NCBI RefSeq assembly: GCF_002162135.1
Contig: NZ_CP021382.1
Coordinates: 3,532,001 to 3,596,000 of the forward strand
DNA from: Cellvibrio sp. PSBB006
GTDB lineage: Bacteria > Pseudomonadota > Gammaproteobacteria > Pseudomonadales > Cellvibrionaceae
Direction of reading: 5' to 3'
Length of the DNA stretch: 64,000 nucleotides
Positions 54,463 to 62,671 of the stretch are shown one piece after another; within the stretch, counting starts at the first letter, position 1; each line of letters begins with the position of its first letter. The notes beneath the pieces were generated by a model, which was not told where the DNA came from, searched no databases, and saw only the letters and a program-made list of their open reading frames with translations. The translations under genes were made by a program, and so were the position numbers.

Positions 54463-54533
54463 ACCCGGTCGGCAGACCGGTCAACACACAAGATGTAGCG
54501 AGTATTTTTATTCGAATTGTTATGGGAGTCACT

Positions 54534-55010
54534 ATGAAAGCTGTTAATCACTCTATGTCCAACCACCAGGGAATGCGTCGGCAGGCGGGTTTCAGTTTGA
54601 TCGAGATCATGGTGGTGGTCATCATCATCGGCTTGCTCGCCAGTATCGTGGCGCCGGCGGTGTTGGATCGTGCAGACGAGGCGCGTATCCAGAAAGTCCA
54701 GGCGGACTTCAAATCCATTCAAACTGCCCTGAAGCTTTACCGGATCGATAACTTTGTTTATCCCAACACGGAGCAAGGTTTGGAGGCGCTGGTAACCAAA
54801 CCCAGTATTACCCCGATTCCGCGCAACTGGAAAAGCAGCGGCTATATCGAAACCCTGCAACAGGACCCCTGGGGTCGTCCCTACCTGTACCTCAGCCCTG
54901 GCGAAGCGCACGAATATGACATTTATACCCTGGGTGCAGATGGCGTCAGCGGCGGTGAAGGCCCCAATGCTGATATCAGCATCTGGGATCAACCGGCCCA
55001 GTCGGAATAA
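54534..55010 (+). CDS. gspG: T2SS major pseudopilin GspG
   Basis: The 158-residue protein starts at ATG 54534 with GGGAG just upstream. A leader precedes the prepilin-peptidase site G-FSLIEIMVVVIIIGLLA with Glu at +5. The C-terminal globular domain has NTEQGLEALV and TLGADGVSGGEG with the calcium-site pattern. It polymerises into the pseudopilus that pushes substrates. A prepilin peptidase gene (gspO) is absent here and must come from elsewhere. Confidence 0.95.
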   Translation: MKAVNHSMSNHQGMRRQAGFSLIEIMVVVIIIGLLASIVAPAVLDRADEARIQKVQADFKSIQTALKLYRIDNFVYPNTEQGLEALVTKPSITPIPRNWKSSGYIETLQQDPWGRPYLYLSPGEAHEYDIYTLGADGVSGGEGPNADISIWDQPAQSE

Positions 55011-55022
55011 TCGGGTAGCGGA

Positions 55023-55685
55023 GTGTATGTCGGGCTTGTCAGGATCTTTGTGGATAACCATGGGGATAACCGTGTGAACAAGCCTGTGATTAACCTTGTG
55101 GATAACAAAGTGGTAAAGCACCGGCAAGGCGGATTCACGCTGCTGGAGATCATGGTGGTGATCCTGATCCTCGGTTTTGCATTGGGGGTTGTATCACTTT
55201 CGGTTGGGGGTGATGACGGCGCTTCGGCGGCCCACAAAGAAGCCGAAGATTTTATGCTCACCGCCAACTTTGTCGCCGAACAGACGGTGCTGAACAGCCA
55301 GATCATTGGCTTGTTTTTTGAGCCGCGTAATGCAGCCGATTCTATCGACGTGCAATGGTGTTATCGCTGGCAGCAGCGACGCGACAATACCTGGCAGGAA
55401 ATATCGTCCCTGCCGGAACACTGCCTGCCGACGATATTGCAGGTGGAAATGATCGTGGAGGATGAACCCTACGAGCATGACCCGGATCTGACACCCACGC
55501 CGCCGGTATTGGTGTTTTATCCCAGCGGTGAATCAACCCCTTTTGAACTGGCGATCTTTGAGTCGCAAGGGGGCTTTACCGAAGAGGAAACGATTCAGCG
55601 AATCGAGGTGGATATGATGAGTGATGTTCGCTGGCGCAATCGCGATGAGGCTGACGCAGCTGCCGAGGCAGCGGGATACAGATAA
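55023..55685 (+). CDS. gspH: T2SS minor pseudopilin GspH
   Basis: The 220-residue protein carries the cleavage site GGFTLLEIMVVILILGFAL after an unusually long leader of about 38 residues from GTG 55023. Another in-frame GTG at 55074 is equally credible. The leader DNA has two perfect TGTGGATAA matches (see findings). The C-terminal globular part is acidic. Minor pseudopilins cap the pseudopilus with GspI, J and K. It is followed by gspI on a 1-base overlap. Confidence 0.87.
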   Translation: MYVGLVRIFVDNHGDNRVNKPVINLVDNKVVKHRQGGFTLLEIMVVILILGFALGVVSLSVGGDDGASAAHKEAEDFMLTANFVAEQTVLNSQIIGLFFEPRNAADSIDVQWCYRWQQRRDNTWQEISSLPEHCLPTILQVEMIVEDEPYEHDPDLTPTPPVLVFYPSGESTPFELAIFESQGGFTEEETIQRIEVDMMSDVRWRNRDEADAAAEAAGYR

Positions 55686-56137
55686 TGACTAGACATCATC
55701 GGGCAAGACATTCCGGGCGGGGCTTCACCCTGATCGAAGTCATGGTTGCCCTGGCGGTGGTTGCTATGGCCTTGCCGGCCATGTTGACCCTGGTGATGAG
55801 TCAATTGGATGGCACAGTCGCCATCCGCGAAAAGACCCTGGCATTCTGGGTGGCGGAAAACGAATTGACCCGCATCCGCATGCAACAGCGCTATTTTACG
55901 GAGATGAAGCTGCCGGACACCGACAAAGGCACAGTCAATATGGGCAGCATGCAGTGGTATTGGGAGATGACCCGGGAAGAGACCACCATGGAAGACTTCT
56001 ACCGGATCGAGATTCTGGTGTATGCCGGTGGGCCGGTAAATCCCAACGGTTCGGGCAGTTCACCCTCCAGTACCGCGCGACGCAATCTGGCTAATAAAGA
56101 ACCCATGGCGCGCCTGGCAGGATTTTTAAGTGATTAA
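55685..56137 (+). CDS. gspI: T2SS minor pseudopilin GspI
   Basis: The 150-residue protein has RGFTLIEVMVALAVVAMALP, with the prepilin-peptidase site after Gly and a +5 Glu, and a small globular part with FWVAENELTRIRMQQRYF. It nucleates the pseudopilus tip with GspJ and GspK. It overlaps gspH by 1 base and gspJ by 8. A Gly/Ser-rich stretch (NPNGSGSSPSST) near the C-terminus is not usual. Confidence 0.92.
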   Translation: MTRHHRARHSGRGFTLIEVMVALAVVAMALPAMLTLVMSQLDGTVAIREKTLAFWVAENELTRIRMQQRYFTEMKLPDTDKGTVNMGSMQWYWEMTREETTMEDFYRIEILVYAGGPVNPNGSGSSPSSTARRNLANKEPMARLAGFLSD

Positions 56138-56813
56138 GCGGCAGCAATCAGCAGGTTTTACCCTGCTTGAAGTGTTGATCGCGCTATCCATCGCGGCGGT
56201 TATCGCGGCCATGTCTTACCAGGCAATCGAAGGCGCTACCGGTGGCGCTGAGCGAACCCGCGATGTGATGGCCGAGATCAATCAGCTGGATCGCACGTGG
56301 CAAATCATTGCTTCGGACATGCGCCAGGTGCTGAAACCGGAAATCGGACAGCGTGGCCCACGTTTTGAATTTAAAGCCGAAAGTCTTGAGCGCGCTGGCG
56401 ACGATGTTGAACAGGTATTGATGAGTTTCACCCGCCGGGGCTGGATTAATCCGATGGAACGCTTGCGCAGTGATCTGCAGCAAGTCAGTTACCGCATCGC
56501 TGAGGGTAAACTCTGGCGCGACTATTTGCCGGAGCGCAATGTACCGATTGATGAGCTGGATTTTGAGGAGACAGCACTCAATCAAATGCTGTTAGAAGGG
56601 GTTAAGGACGTGCAGTTTCGCTTCCTTCCGACAGAACTGGTGCAGCAGCGCGGCCCGATCATTCTGGGCGGTCTGGATTACACCCGCGACTGGGAGCCGG
56701 TGTGGCCAAGACCGGAGCAGACTGGCCAGGCCAGTATGCCCGCAGCGGTAGAGATCACCATTGATGTCGAGGGGATGGGTGTCAGTGCGCGCCTTTTTGA
56801 ACTTACACAGTAA
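56130..56813 (+). CDS. gspJ: T2SS minor pseudopilin GspJ
   Basis: The 227-residue protein starts at GTG 56130 inside gspI. AGFTLLEVLIALSIAAVIAAM gives the processing site and N-terminal helix. The globular body has LDRTWQIIASDMRQVLKPE and VEITIDVEGMGV, typical of GspJ. It forms the tip trimer with GspI and GspK. The tail overlaps the start of gspK. Confidence 0.93.
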   Translation: MIKRQQSAGFTLLEVLIALSIAAVIAAMSYQAIEGATGGAERTRDVMAEINQLDRTWQIIASDMRQVLKPEIGQRGPRFEFKAESLERAGDDVEQVLMSFTRRGWINPMERLRSDLQQVSYRIAEGKLWRDYLPERNVPIDELDFEETALNQMLLEGVKDVQFRFLPTELVQQRGPIILGGLDYTRDWEPVWPRPEQTGQASMPAAVEITIDVEGMGVSARLFELTQ

Positions 56814-57843
56814 ACGAGAGGCCGGTGCTGTTCTGGTCATGGCCTTGTTGATTGTGGCTGTGGTGGCGGGGTTAAGCATCAAATTTGCCGGTGACTACCA
56901 ACTGGGGCTGACGCGGGCCGAAAGTCGCTGGCATGGTACCCAAGCCAGAGCCTATATGCTGGGGATGGAAGATGCGGCCCTGGAACTGCTGAAGGAGGCG
57001 GACCAGGACCCCGAGGTGGATTATCTCGGTGAGGGCTGGGACACCGAAGTACCTTTTGAGATTGATGGTGGTTGGCTGCTGGCGCGGGCAGTGGATGCCA
57101 GCAGTTTGATTGATTTGAACTCACTGACAGGCAACAACTTCGGCGAGCGGCCATTAACTGATCCGGAACGTTACACCGAGCCCCAGCGACGCTTTATCCG
57201 GTTATTGCAGACCTTCCCGGATTTGCCGATCCAGCTGGAGGAAGCCTGTCAGATTGTCGAAGCCATCGTTGATTGGACTGATCCGGACGATAACGAGTCA
57301 GGATTTGGCGGTGCCGAATCCTATTATTACCAGGGGCTGGAGATGCCGTACAACGCGGCTAACGGTTCCTTCAGAAGTGTGGATGAGCTGCGGCTGGTGC
57401 GCTACATGACCCCCGAGCTGATGACGCTGTTGCGGCCCTACATTACGGTATTGCAGTCGACGACGGCTCCGGGTGGACAGCAGCAGGGTGGGCAACAACA
57501 AGGTGGTTCCTCATCCACCATCAATGTGAACACCATGCCGCCGCACCTGTTGCGAACGCTTAACAACAAAACCGTCCTGGCGCCTCTGGGCGAACTGGAA
57601 GCTGAGCAACTGGCGCAAGCCATCCCGACCGATGGTTTCTACCCGACAGTAGAAGAGTTTAAAAGCAGCTGGGAGACCGCTATAGGCAACGGGGAGTTGG
57701 ATATCAGCGGGCTGGCAGTAAAGACAGAGTTTTTCTGGCTCTACATCCAGGTAGACCTGGTCGAGCAACGGCGCGGCATGCGGAGTTTGATCCAGCGCGA
57801 TGGCCAAAATTTTAAAGTGGTATTGCGCAACGATACCTACTGA
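56779..57843 (+). CDS. gspK: T2SS minor pseudopilin GspK
   Basis: The product is about 354 residues from GTG 56779, chosen for AGGGG just upstream. TTG 56761 and GTG 56785 are alternatives. The N-terminal AGAVLVMALLIVAVVAGL lacks the +5 Glu, as is normal for GspK. The large alpha-domain has LIDLNSLTGNNFGERPL and IVDWTDPDDNE. A GGQQQGGQQQGGSS insert precedes SSTINVNTMPPHLLRTL. It tops the pseudopilus tip and controls its length. The start overlaps the end of gspJ. Confidence 0.92.
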   Translation: MSVRAFLNLHSKREAGAVLVMALLIVAVVAGLSIKFAGDYQLGLTRAESRWHGTQARAYMLGMEDAALELLKEADQDPEVDYLGEGWDTEVPFEIDGGWLLARAVDASSLIDLNSLTGNNFGERPLTDPERYTEPQRRFIRLLQTFPDLPIQLEEACQIVEAIVDWTDPDDNESGFGGAESYYYQGLEMPYNAANGSFRSVDELRLVRYMTPELMTLLRPYITVLQSTTAPGGQQQGGQQQGGSSSTINVNTMPPHLLRTLNNKTVLAPLGELEAEQLAQAIPTDGFYPTVEEFKSSWETAIGNGELDISGLAVKTEFFWLYIQVDLVEQRRGMRSLIQRDGQNFKVVLRNDTY

Positions 57844-57925
57844 CGAACACAACATCTGCACACTGCGGATAACAACAAAATAGCAGCCCTTAGGGGCCGG
57901 CGTTTAACAGGTGAAGCAAGGCGTT

Positions 57926-59191
57926 ATGTCAGATCAACTTGTGCTTTATATCAATCGCGCAGCGGACACGTACCGCTGGTGCTGGCTGGACGCCAACAGT
58001 CGCGCGCTGACTGACACGGCCGGCAGTGGCGATCTGCAAGCCCTGGAAGCCAGTCTGGGGGCTGGCACTCATCAGGCCTGGCTTATCGTGCCCGGCACCA
58101 AGGTTATTACGCGCGAACTTGAATACAACGAAAAAGAAAAGAAACACCTGCGCAACCTGCTGCCCTTCCAATTGGAAGATAACGTTATCGGCGATGTCGA
58201 CCGTTTCCATTTTGCGCTCGGCCCCCTGAATAACGGCAAAGTCTGTGTCGCCTATATGGAAAAGGCCTGGCTGGAAACGGTATTTGAGCAACTGAAAAGT
58301 ATTGCTGTTGAAGTGACTCAATGTCGGTCGGCACCTCTGGCTCTGCCTCTAAGTGCATCTGCACCGGTTGACGGTGTGGAGGCTACAGCGGAGTCCAATG
58401 ATCACTGGACCTTGCAGATCCATGAAGGCGTGGTCATGGTGCGTTATACCGCTCACCTTGGTTTCAGTGTGGATGTTCCCCACGCGCGCCTGGCGCTGCA
58501 AATGCTGCTGACCGCCCAGGAACGGGTAGATCAATTGCCGCAACTCACCTTGCGCGCTGTTAATGAACGGGATCTGGCCACATTGCGCGAACTGCTTCCG
58601 CCATCACTCACCGAGCGGGTTATCAGCGAAGTCATCGTCGATTTCTGGCAGCTTGATTACGGCAACTCCAGTATTGATTTGTGTCAGGGTGACTTTTCCC
58701 AGCGTCTGCCCATCGAGCGTTGGTGGCGCAACTGGCGCTCGGTAGGGACGCTGGCGGCTGTCAGTCTCGGGGTGTACATCGGTGTGTTGCTCTTTCACAT
58801 TCATGTTCTGAAAGATGAAAACCTGGAGATTCGCCGGCAGATTGAAGGCGTATACCGCACGGTTGTGCCCCAGGGTGCGCTGGTGGATGCGGAAAAACAG
58901 TTGACCGGTATGGCGCGTGAGCTGCAACCGGCCGGACAATCCGCGCGTGCCATGGAATTGATCTCCGAAGTCCTGCCGCCCCTGAGTGGCAATGACTCTA
59001 TTATTTTGCGCAGCATCCAATACTCCGCAGACACCAGCGAGATTAACCTGAACCTGCAAGCGAATGCGTTTAATGCCATTGAACAGGTGCGTACCAATAT
59101 TGAACAAAAAGGCTTGAAGGCGGAGCTGCTCAGCTCCAGCGCCCAGGGCGAGATTTTCTCGGCGCGCCTCAAGATCAGCAAACTTAACTGA
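57926..59191 (+). CDS. gspL: T2SS inner-membrane protein GspL
   Basis: The 421-residue protein starts at ATG 57926 (AAGGCG upstream) rather than the GTG at 57911. The cytoplasmic actin-like domain (LVLYINRAADTYRWCWLDAN, LPFQLEDNVIGDVDRFHFAL) binds GspE. A single helix (about 272-292, VGTLAAVSLGVYIGVLLF) leads to a periplasmic ferredoxin-like part. It couples the ATPase to the platform and pairs with GspM, encoded 9 bases downstream. Confidence 0.94.
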   Translation: MSDQLVLYINRAADTYRWCWLDANSRALTDTAGSGDLQALEASLGAGTHQAWLIVPGTKVITRELEYNEKEKKHLRNLLPFQLEDNVIGDVDRFHFALGPLNNGKVCVAYMEKAWLETVFEQLKSIAVEVTQCRSAPLALPLSASAPVDGVEATAESNDHWTLQIHEGVVMVRYTAHLGFSVDVPHARLALQMLLTAQERVDQLPQLTLRAVNERDLATLRELLPPSLTERVISEVIVDFWQLDYGNSSIDLCQGDFSQRLPIERWWRNWRSVGTLAAVSLGVYIGVLLFHIHVLKDENLEIRRQIEGVYRTVVPQGALVDAEKQLTGMARELQPAGQSARAMELISEVLPPLSGNDSIILRSIQYSADTSEINLNLQANAFNAIEQVRTNIEQKGLKAELLSSSAQGEIFSARLKISKLN

Positions 59192-59200
59192 CCTACGCTT

Positions 59201-59683
59201 ATGAACGAACTCCTGACTCATTTCAGTCGTTTCAATCGCCGCGAACAAACCACGATGTTGGTGGGTGGCATTGCGGTTTTGCTTTACGTGTTGTGGATCG
59301 CGGTGTTGGCGCCCTTGCAAGCCAAGCGCGATAACCAGGTCCTGGCCAACACCACCACGACCCAATCCTTGGGCCGGGTGAAATTACTGGCCGCACAAAT
59401 CCAGCAGTCGCGCAATCAGGGTGGCCAGGCCGCTGGATCTGGAGAGAACATCAGTCGCTTGATCGACGCCAGCCTGCGCGCCAACAACCTGAGTATGAGT
59501 GGTTTCCAACCCGGCACCGCCGGCGAAGTGCGGGTGCGGCTTGATCGCGCGCCTTTTGAGTCGCTGATGCAGTGGCTCTATGACGTGGAATACAAACACA
59601 ATATTGCCGTACGCGATCTTTCCATTGCCTCGACCAATGAGCCGGGTCAGGTAACCGTCAATATTCGCATGCAAAAACACTAG
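59201..59683 (+). CDS. gspM: T2SS inner-membrane protein GspM
   Basis: The 160-residue protein has one N-terminal helix (MLVGGIAVLLYVLWIAVLAP) and a periplasmic ferredoxin-like domain (NLSMSGFQPGTAGEVRVRLDRAPFESLMQWLYDVE). It stabilises GspL. Length fits. The next gene, gspN, is 16 bases downstream. Confidence 0.92.
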   Translation: MNELLTHFSRFNRREQTTMLVGGIAVLLYVLWIAVLAPLQAKRDNQVLANTTTTQSLGRVKLLAAQIQQSRNQGGQAAGSGENISRLIDASLRANNLSMSGFQPGTAGEVRVRLDRAPFESLMQWLYDVEYKHNIAVRDLSIASTNEPGQVTVNIRMQKH

Positions 59684-59699
59684 GTAGTGGATAACAACA

Positions 59700-60512
59700 A
59701 TGATGGCGAGTGTGAAACAAGCTGCACCGGCAAGGCCGCGAGCGATGAACAATAAATTCTGGATTGCCTTGGGTATTCTCATTTGGCTGGTATTTGTGAT
59801 CAGCCAGATACCGGCAGTATGGGGCGCCTGGTTGATGACCCGCGGCAACGATCAACTGGCGTTGAGCGGTGTGAGTGGCAGTGTATGGAACGGTCGCGCC
59901 AGTCTGGCCAGCGTCAAGGTTCAGCAAAAAGACTACTCCCTCGGCGAACTGCGCTGGGAATTGCACCCCCTTTCAATGGTGTTTTTGAATCCCTGTGCCA
60001 CCGTCCACACCAAGCAGGATCGTCAGCAGATAGACGGCGAAGTCTGTACCAGCCTGAGCGGCGGTATTGAATTAAACGACGCGGATATCACTGCACCAGC
60101 TGCCTTGTTCCAGGGCGCCTTGCCGCTGCCCTTCGATGGTCAGTTGTCGGCCCGGATTGAGGAACTGGAAGTGAGCAACCAAGAGCTGCAAAGCCTGAAT
60201 GGCAATCTGACCTGGTCGGCGGCGCGCATTCACAACGGCAATAACTGGATGGATCTGGGCAGCTTTGCTGCTGAACTCACCCAGGCACCGGAAGGCGTTA
60301 ACGCCAATATCTTCAATATCGACGGTCCGGTTCAATTGCAATTGCAAGCCATGCTGGCATTGGCCGGTGGCGGCAATGTTAAAGGTCAGTTCAGCATGAG
60401 TCAGGCCTTTGCCGAAGAGATTAATGCCGGCGCCTGGATATCCATGTTCGCCCAACCGGATGGTGCGGATAATGCCGGTAATAATCGTTATCGGGTCGAT
60501 ATGAATCTGTAA
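59700..60512 (+). CDS. gspN: T2SS protein GspN
   Basis: The 270-residue inner-membrane protein (ATG 59700, with a second ATG at 59745 before NNKFWIALGIL) has one helix (IALGILIWLVFVISQIPAVW) and a periplasmic domain (LSGVSGSVWNGRASL). GspN is a non-universal T2SS subunit with a role in envelope assembly that is not fully defined. It closes the operon. A strong hairpin lies 18 bases after its stop. Confidence 0.88.
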   Translation: MMASVKQAAPARPRAMNNKFWIALGILIWLVFVISQIPAVWGAWLMTRGNDQLALSGVSGSVWNGRASLASVKVQQKDYSLGELRWELHPLSMVFLNPCATVHTKQDRQQIDGEVCTSLSGGIELNDADITAPAALFQGALPLPFDGQLSARIEELEVSNQELQSLNGNLTWSAARIHNGNNWMDLGSFAAELTQAPEGVNANIFNIDGPVQLQLQAMLALAGGGNVKGQFSMSQAFAEEINAGAWISMFAQPDGADNAGNNRYRVDMNL

Positions 60513-60529
60513 TTCGCATCCGCTTCTCG

Positions 60530-60549
60530 TGGCGTCTGTGCAGACGCCA
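60530..60549. terminator. Hairpin after gspN
   Basis: TGGCGTCTG (60530-60538) and CAGACGCCA (60541-60549) form a perfect 9-bp stem with a 2-base loop. It begins 17 bases after the gspN stop. A pyrimidine-rich stretch without a clear U-tract follows, so termination is probable but not certain. Confidence 0.55.
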
Positions 60550-60706
60550 TCTCCCTCGCCCAACTTCTTCTCGTTTCGGTCGATACAACCTCGCTGTGAT
60601 CCCTATCTAATTTCGCCAATGTCATCGTGACCACCGTTTTGTCGAACGGATTTTTTTGTTCTCGCTAACCCTTATTTATCGTGGTATATAGTTTTTAGGG
60701 ATAAAA

Positions 60707-60716
60707 ACAACGTTGT
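60707..60716. promoter_or_regulatory. ACAACGTTGT palindrome upstream of the chitinase
   Basis: A perfect 10-base palindrome centred on CG, followed by CAT, lies 163 bases before the chitinase ATG. A related 12-base palindrome is at 63791-63802 upstream of the GH16-like and last genes. AACGTT centres are usual in LacI-family operators. Regulation by a GlcNAc- or chitin-sensing repressor is an inference. Confidence 0.45.
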
Positions 60717-60879
60717 CATAAAGCGTATTCGCCGTTGTTGTTGCCGCCGTCCCGTTCTAGGATCGGGACGTTGTATCCCTTCTGTAATAAACCGCCTCGC
60801 GCTGCCCCTCGGTCAAGGAATGGGGCTGGGTGAGGTATTAATCATTCACACAACTGATAATTCATAAGGTCATCCCAAT

Positions 60880-62583
60880 ATGACAGTCATAGCAAATAAC
60901 AACAGGTGTGGTAATCGGGCCGGTGGCAGCGGCTCAACAAGCAATTTCAATACATTCATGGTCAGGCTGGTGCAAGGGTGCACCGGCATCTTTATATGGG
61001 CATTGATGAGCAATGCCTACGCGGTAAATTGTTCATCAATTCCGCAGTGGAGCAATATCGCCGTTTATACACAGGGAAATAACGTACAACGCAACCACAC
61101 TGTTTACCGGGCCAATTGGTGGAACCAGAATGCCGACCCGGTGACGCATTCGGGACAATGGCAAGAATGGACGAGTATCGGCGTCTGCGATGGTACAACC
61201 AGCAGCTCTTCATCCAGCGTCGTCAGCAGTTCCTTGCCTTCAAGCAGCTCCTCGCTGTCTTCCAGTGTGGCCAGTTCAGTGGTGAGCAGTTCGGTGATGA
61301 ACAGCTCGTCGGTCGGTGGCAGTTGTGCTTCGCCAAGCTATTCTGCGGGTACCAGCTACACCGCCAATCAACTGGTGCAAAACGCTGGCAGTGAATATCG
61401 CTGCACCATTGCAGGCTGGTGCTCTTCCAGTGCAGCCTGGGCCTATGCGCCAGGGACCGGAGCCCATTGGCAGATGGCCTGGGAATTGGTGAGAAGTTGT
61501 GGGGTGACCTCTTCTTCCAGCTCGGTTGTTTCTTCGAGTATCGGTTCGAGCATCAACAGCTCATCATCCAGCAGCGGCAACAGTGACGATGACTATCGAA
61601 TCATCTCCGGCTATTGGCACAACTTCGACAATGGCTCAGGTGTTATTCCGATCAGTCAGGTGTCCGATGCGTTTGATGCGATCAATGTGTCCTTTGCGGA
61701 ACCCACTGGTGCTGCGCCGGGCATGATCGGCTTTGTCCTTGATCCGGCCTTCAATGAACAAGAATTCCGGGCGGGTATTCAGGCGAAACAGGCTGCCGGG
61801 AAAAAAGTCATCATCAGCATCGGCGGTGCCAACGGTCAGGTGCAATTACCCACGCTGGCCGCGCGTAATAACTTCGTGAATTCGATGATCACCATCATTG
61901 ATGAATACGGCTTCGACGGCCTTGATGTGGACTTCGAAGGACACTCATTATTCCTTAACGAAGGCGATACGGATTTCCGCAATCCGACCACGCCGGTTAT
62001 CGTGAATTTGATCGGCGCCCTGCGCGACCTTACCGATCATTACGGCGAAGACTTTATGCTCACCATGGCTCCGGAAACTTTCTTCGTGCAGTTGGGTTAC
62101 AGCTTCTACGGTGGCACCTGCTTGGGTTGCGACAGACGCGCCGGCGCCTACTTGCCTGTGATCCACGCCATGCGCGACCAACTGGATTGGCTGCAAGTGC
62201 AGAACTACAACTCCGGCCCCATCACCGGTTTGGATAATCAATACCACACCATGGGCGTAGCCGATTTCCACATTGCCATGATCGATATGTTGCTAACCGG
62301 CTTCACCATTGCCGGCACCAATGATTTCTTCCCGCCCTTGCGGCAGGATCAGGTGCTGCTCGGCCTGCCCGCTAACAACAATGCCGGCGGTGGCTTCACC
62401 AGCGTGTCGCAAGTGCACAGTGCGTTGAATTGTTTGATCAAGTTGCAGGGTTGCACCACCTATCAACCACACAACGCATGGACAGATTTACGCGGCGTGA
62501 TGACCTGGTCGATTAACTGGGATAAGTTCAACAACTTCGAGTTCTCGACGAATCATCGGCAGTATCTGGATAGTTTGCAGTAA
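60880..62583 (+). CDS. Secreted GH18 chitinase with two CBM5-type modules
   Basis: The 567-residue exoenzyme has a long signal peptide (to about Ala48). Modules in order are: a CBM5/12-type domain (about 49-103, VNCSSIPQW...VYRANWW), a Ser-rich linker (104-147), a second CBM5-like domain (148-207), another Ser linker (209-236), and a GH18 domain (about 240-567). The GH18 signature is DGLDVDFE with catalytic Glu353, preceded by KKVIISIGG. It should cut chitin outside the cell. The Cys pair in each binding domain suggests disulfides. T2SS export is likely given the operon next door. Confidence 0.94.
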   Translation: MTVIANNNRCGNRAGGSGSTSNFNTFMVRLVQGCTGIFIWALMSNAYAVNCSSIPQWSNIAVYTQGNNVQRNHTVYRANWWNQNADPVTHSGQWQEWTSIGVCDGTTSSSSSSVVSSSLPSSSSSLSSSVASSVVSSSVMNSSSVGGSCASPSYSAGTSYTANQLVQNAGSEYRCTIAGWCSSSAAWAYAPGTGAHWQMAWELVRSCGVTSSSSSVVSSSIGSSINSSSSSSGNSDDDYRIISGYWHNFDNGSGVIPISQVSDAFDAINVSFAEPTGAAPGMIGFVLDPAFNEQEFRAGIQAKQAAGKKVIISIGGANGQVQLPTLAARNNFVNSMITIIDEYGFDGLDVDFEGHSLFLNEGDTDFRNPTTPVIVNLIGALRDLTDHYGEDFMLTMAPETFFVQLGYSFYGGTCLGCDRRAGAYLPVIHAMRDQLDWLQVQNYNSGPITGLDNQYHTMGVADFHIAMIDMLLTGFTIAGTNDFFPPLRQDQVLLGLPANNNAGGGFTSVSQVHSALNCLIKLQGCTTYQPHNAWTDLRGVMTWSINWDKFNNFEFSTNHRQYLDSLQ

Positions 62584-62671
62584 ATTTCTCTGTTCGCCGG
62601 GGCAGCTTTCTGCTCCGGCTTTTACACAAGAAGGCTCTTACAAAACAGTTAACGATGTGTGTTCAGTAAAA

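Larger units (their letters stand above)
60513..60879. other. 367-base intergenic region between gspN and the chitinase gene
   Basis: No coding frame of gene quality is seen. It holds the hairpin at 60530-60549, an AT-rich stretch with TTTATC...GATAAA symmetry (about 60676-60705), the ACAACGTTGT palindrome at 60707-60716 and an inverted GTCCCG/CGGGAC pair near 60750-60770. The first half probably ends the gsp transcript, and the second half holds control sites for the chitinase gene. Confidence 0.6.

Noticed and set aside
55049..55105. A replication origin
   Set aside because: Only two boxes inside a coding region, no AT-rich unwinding region and no dnaA or other replication genes near.
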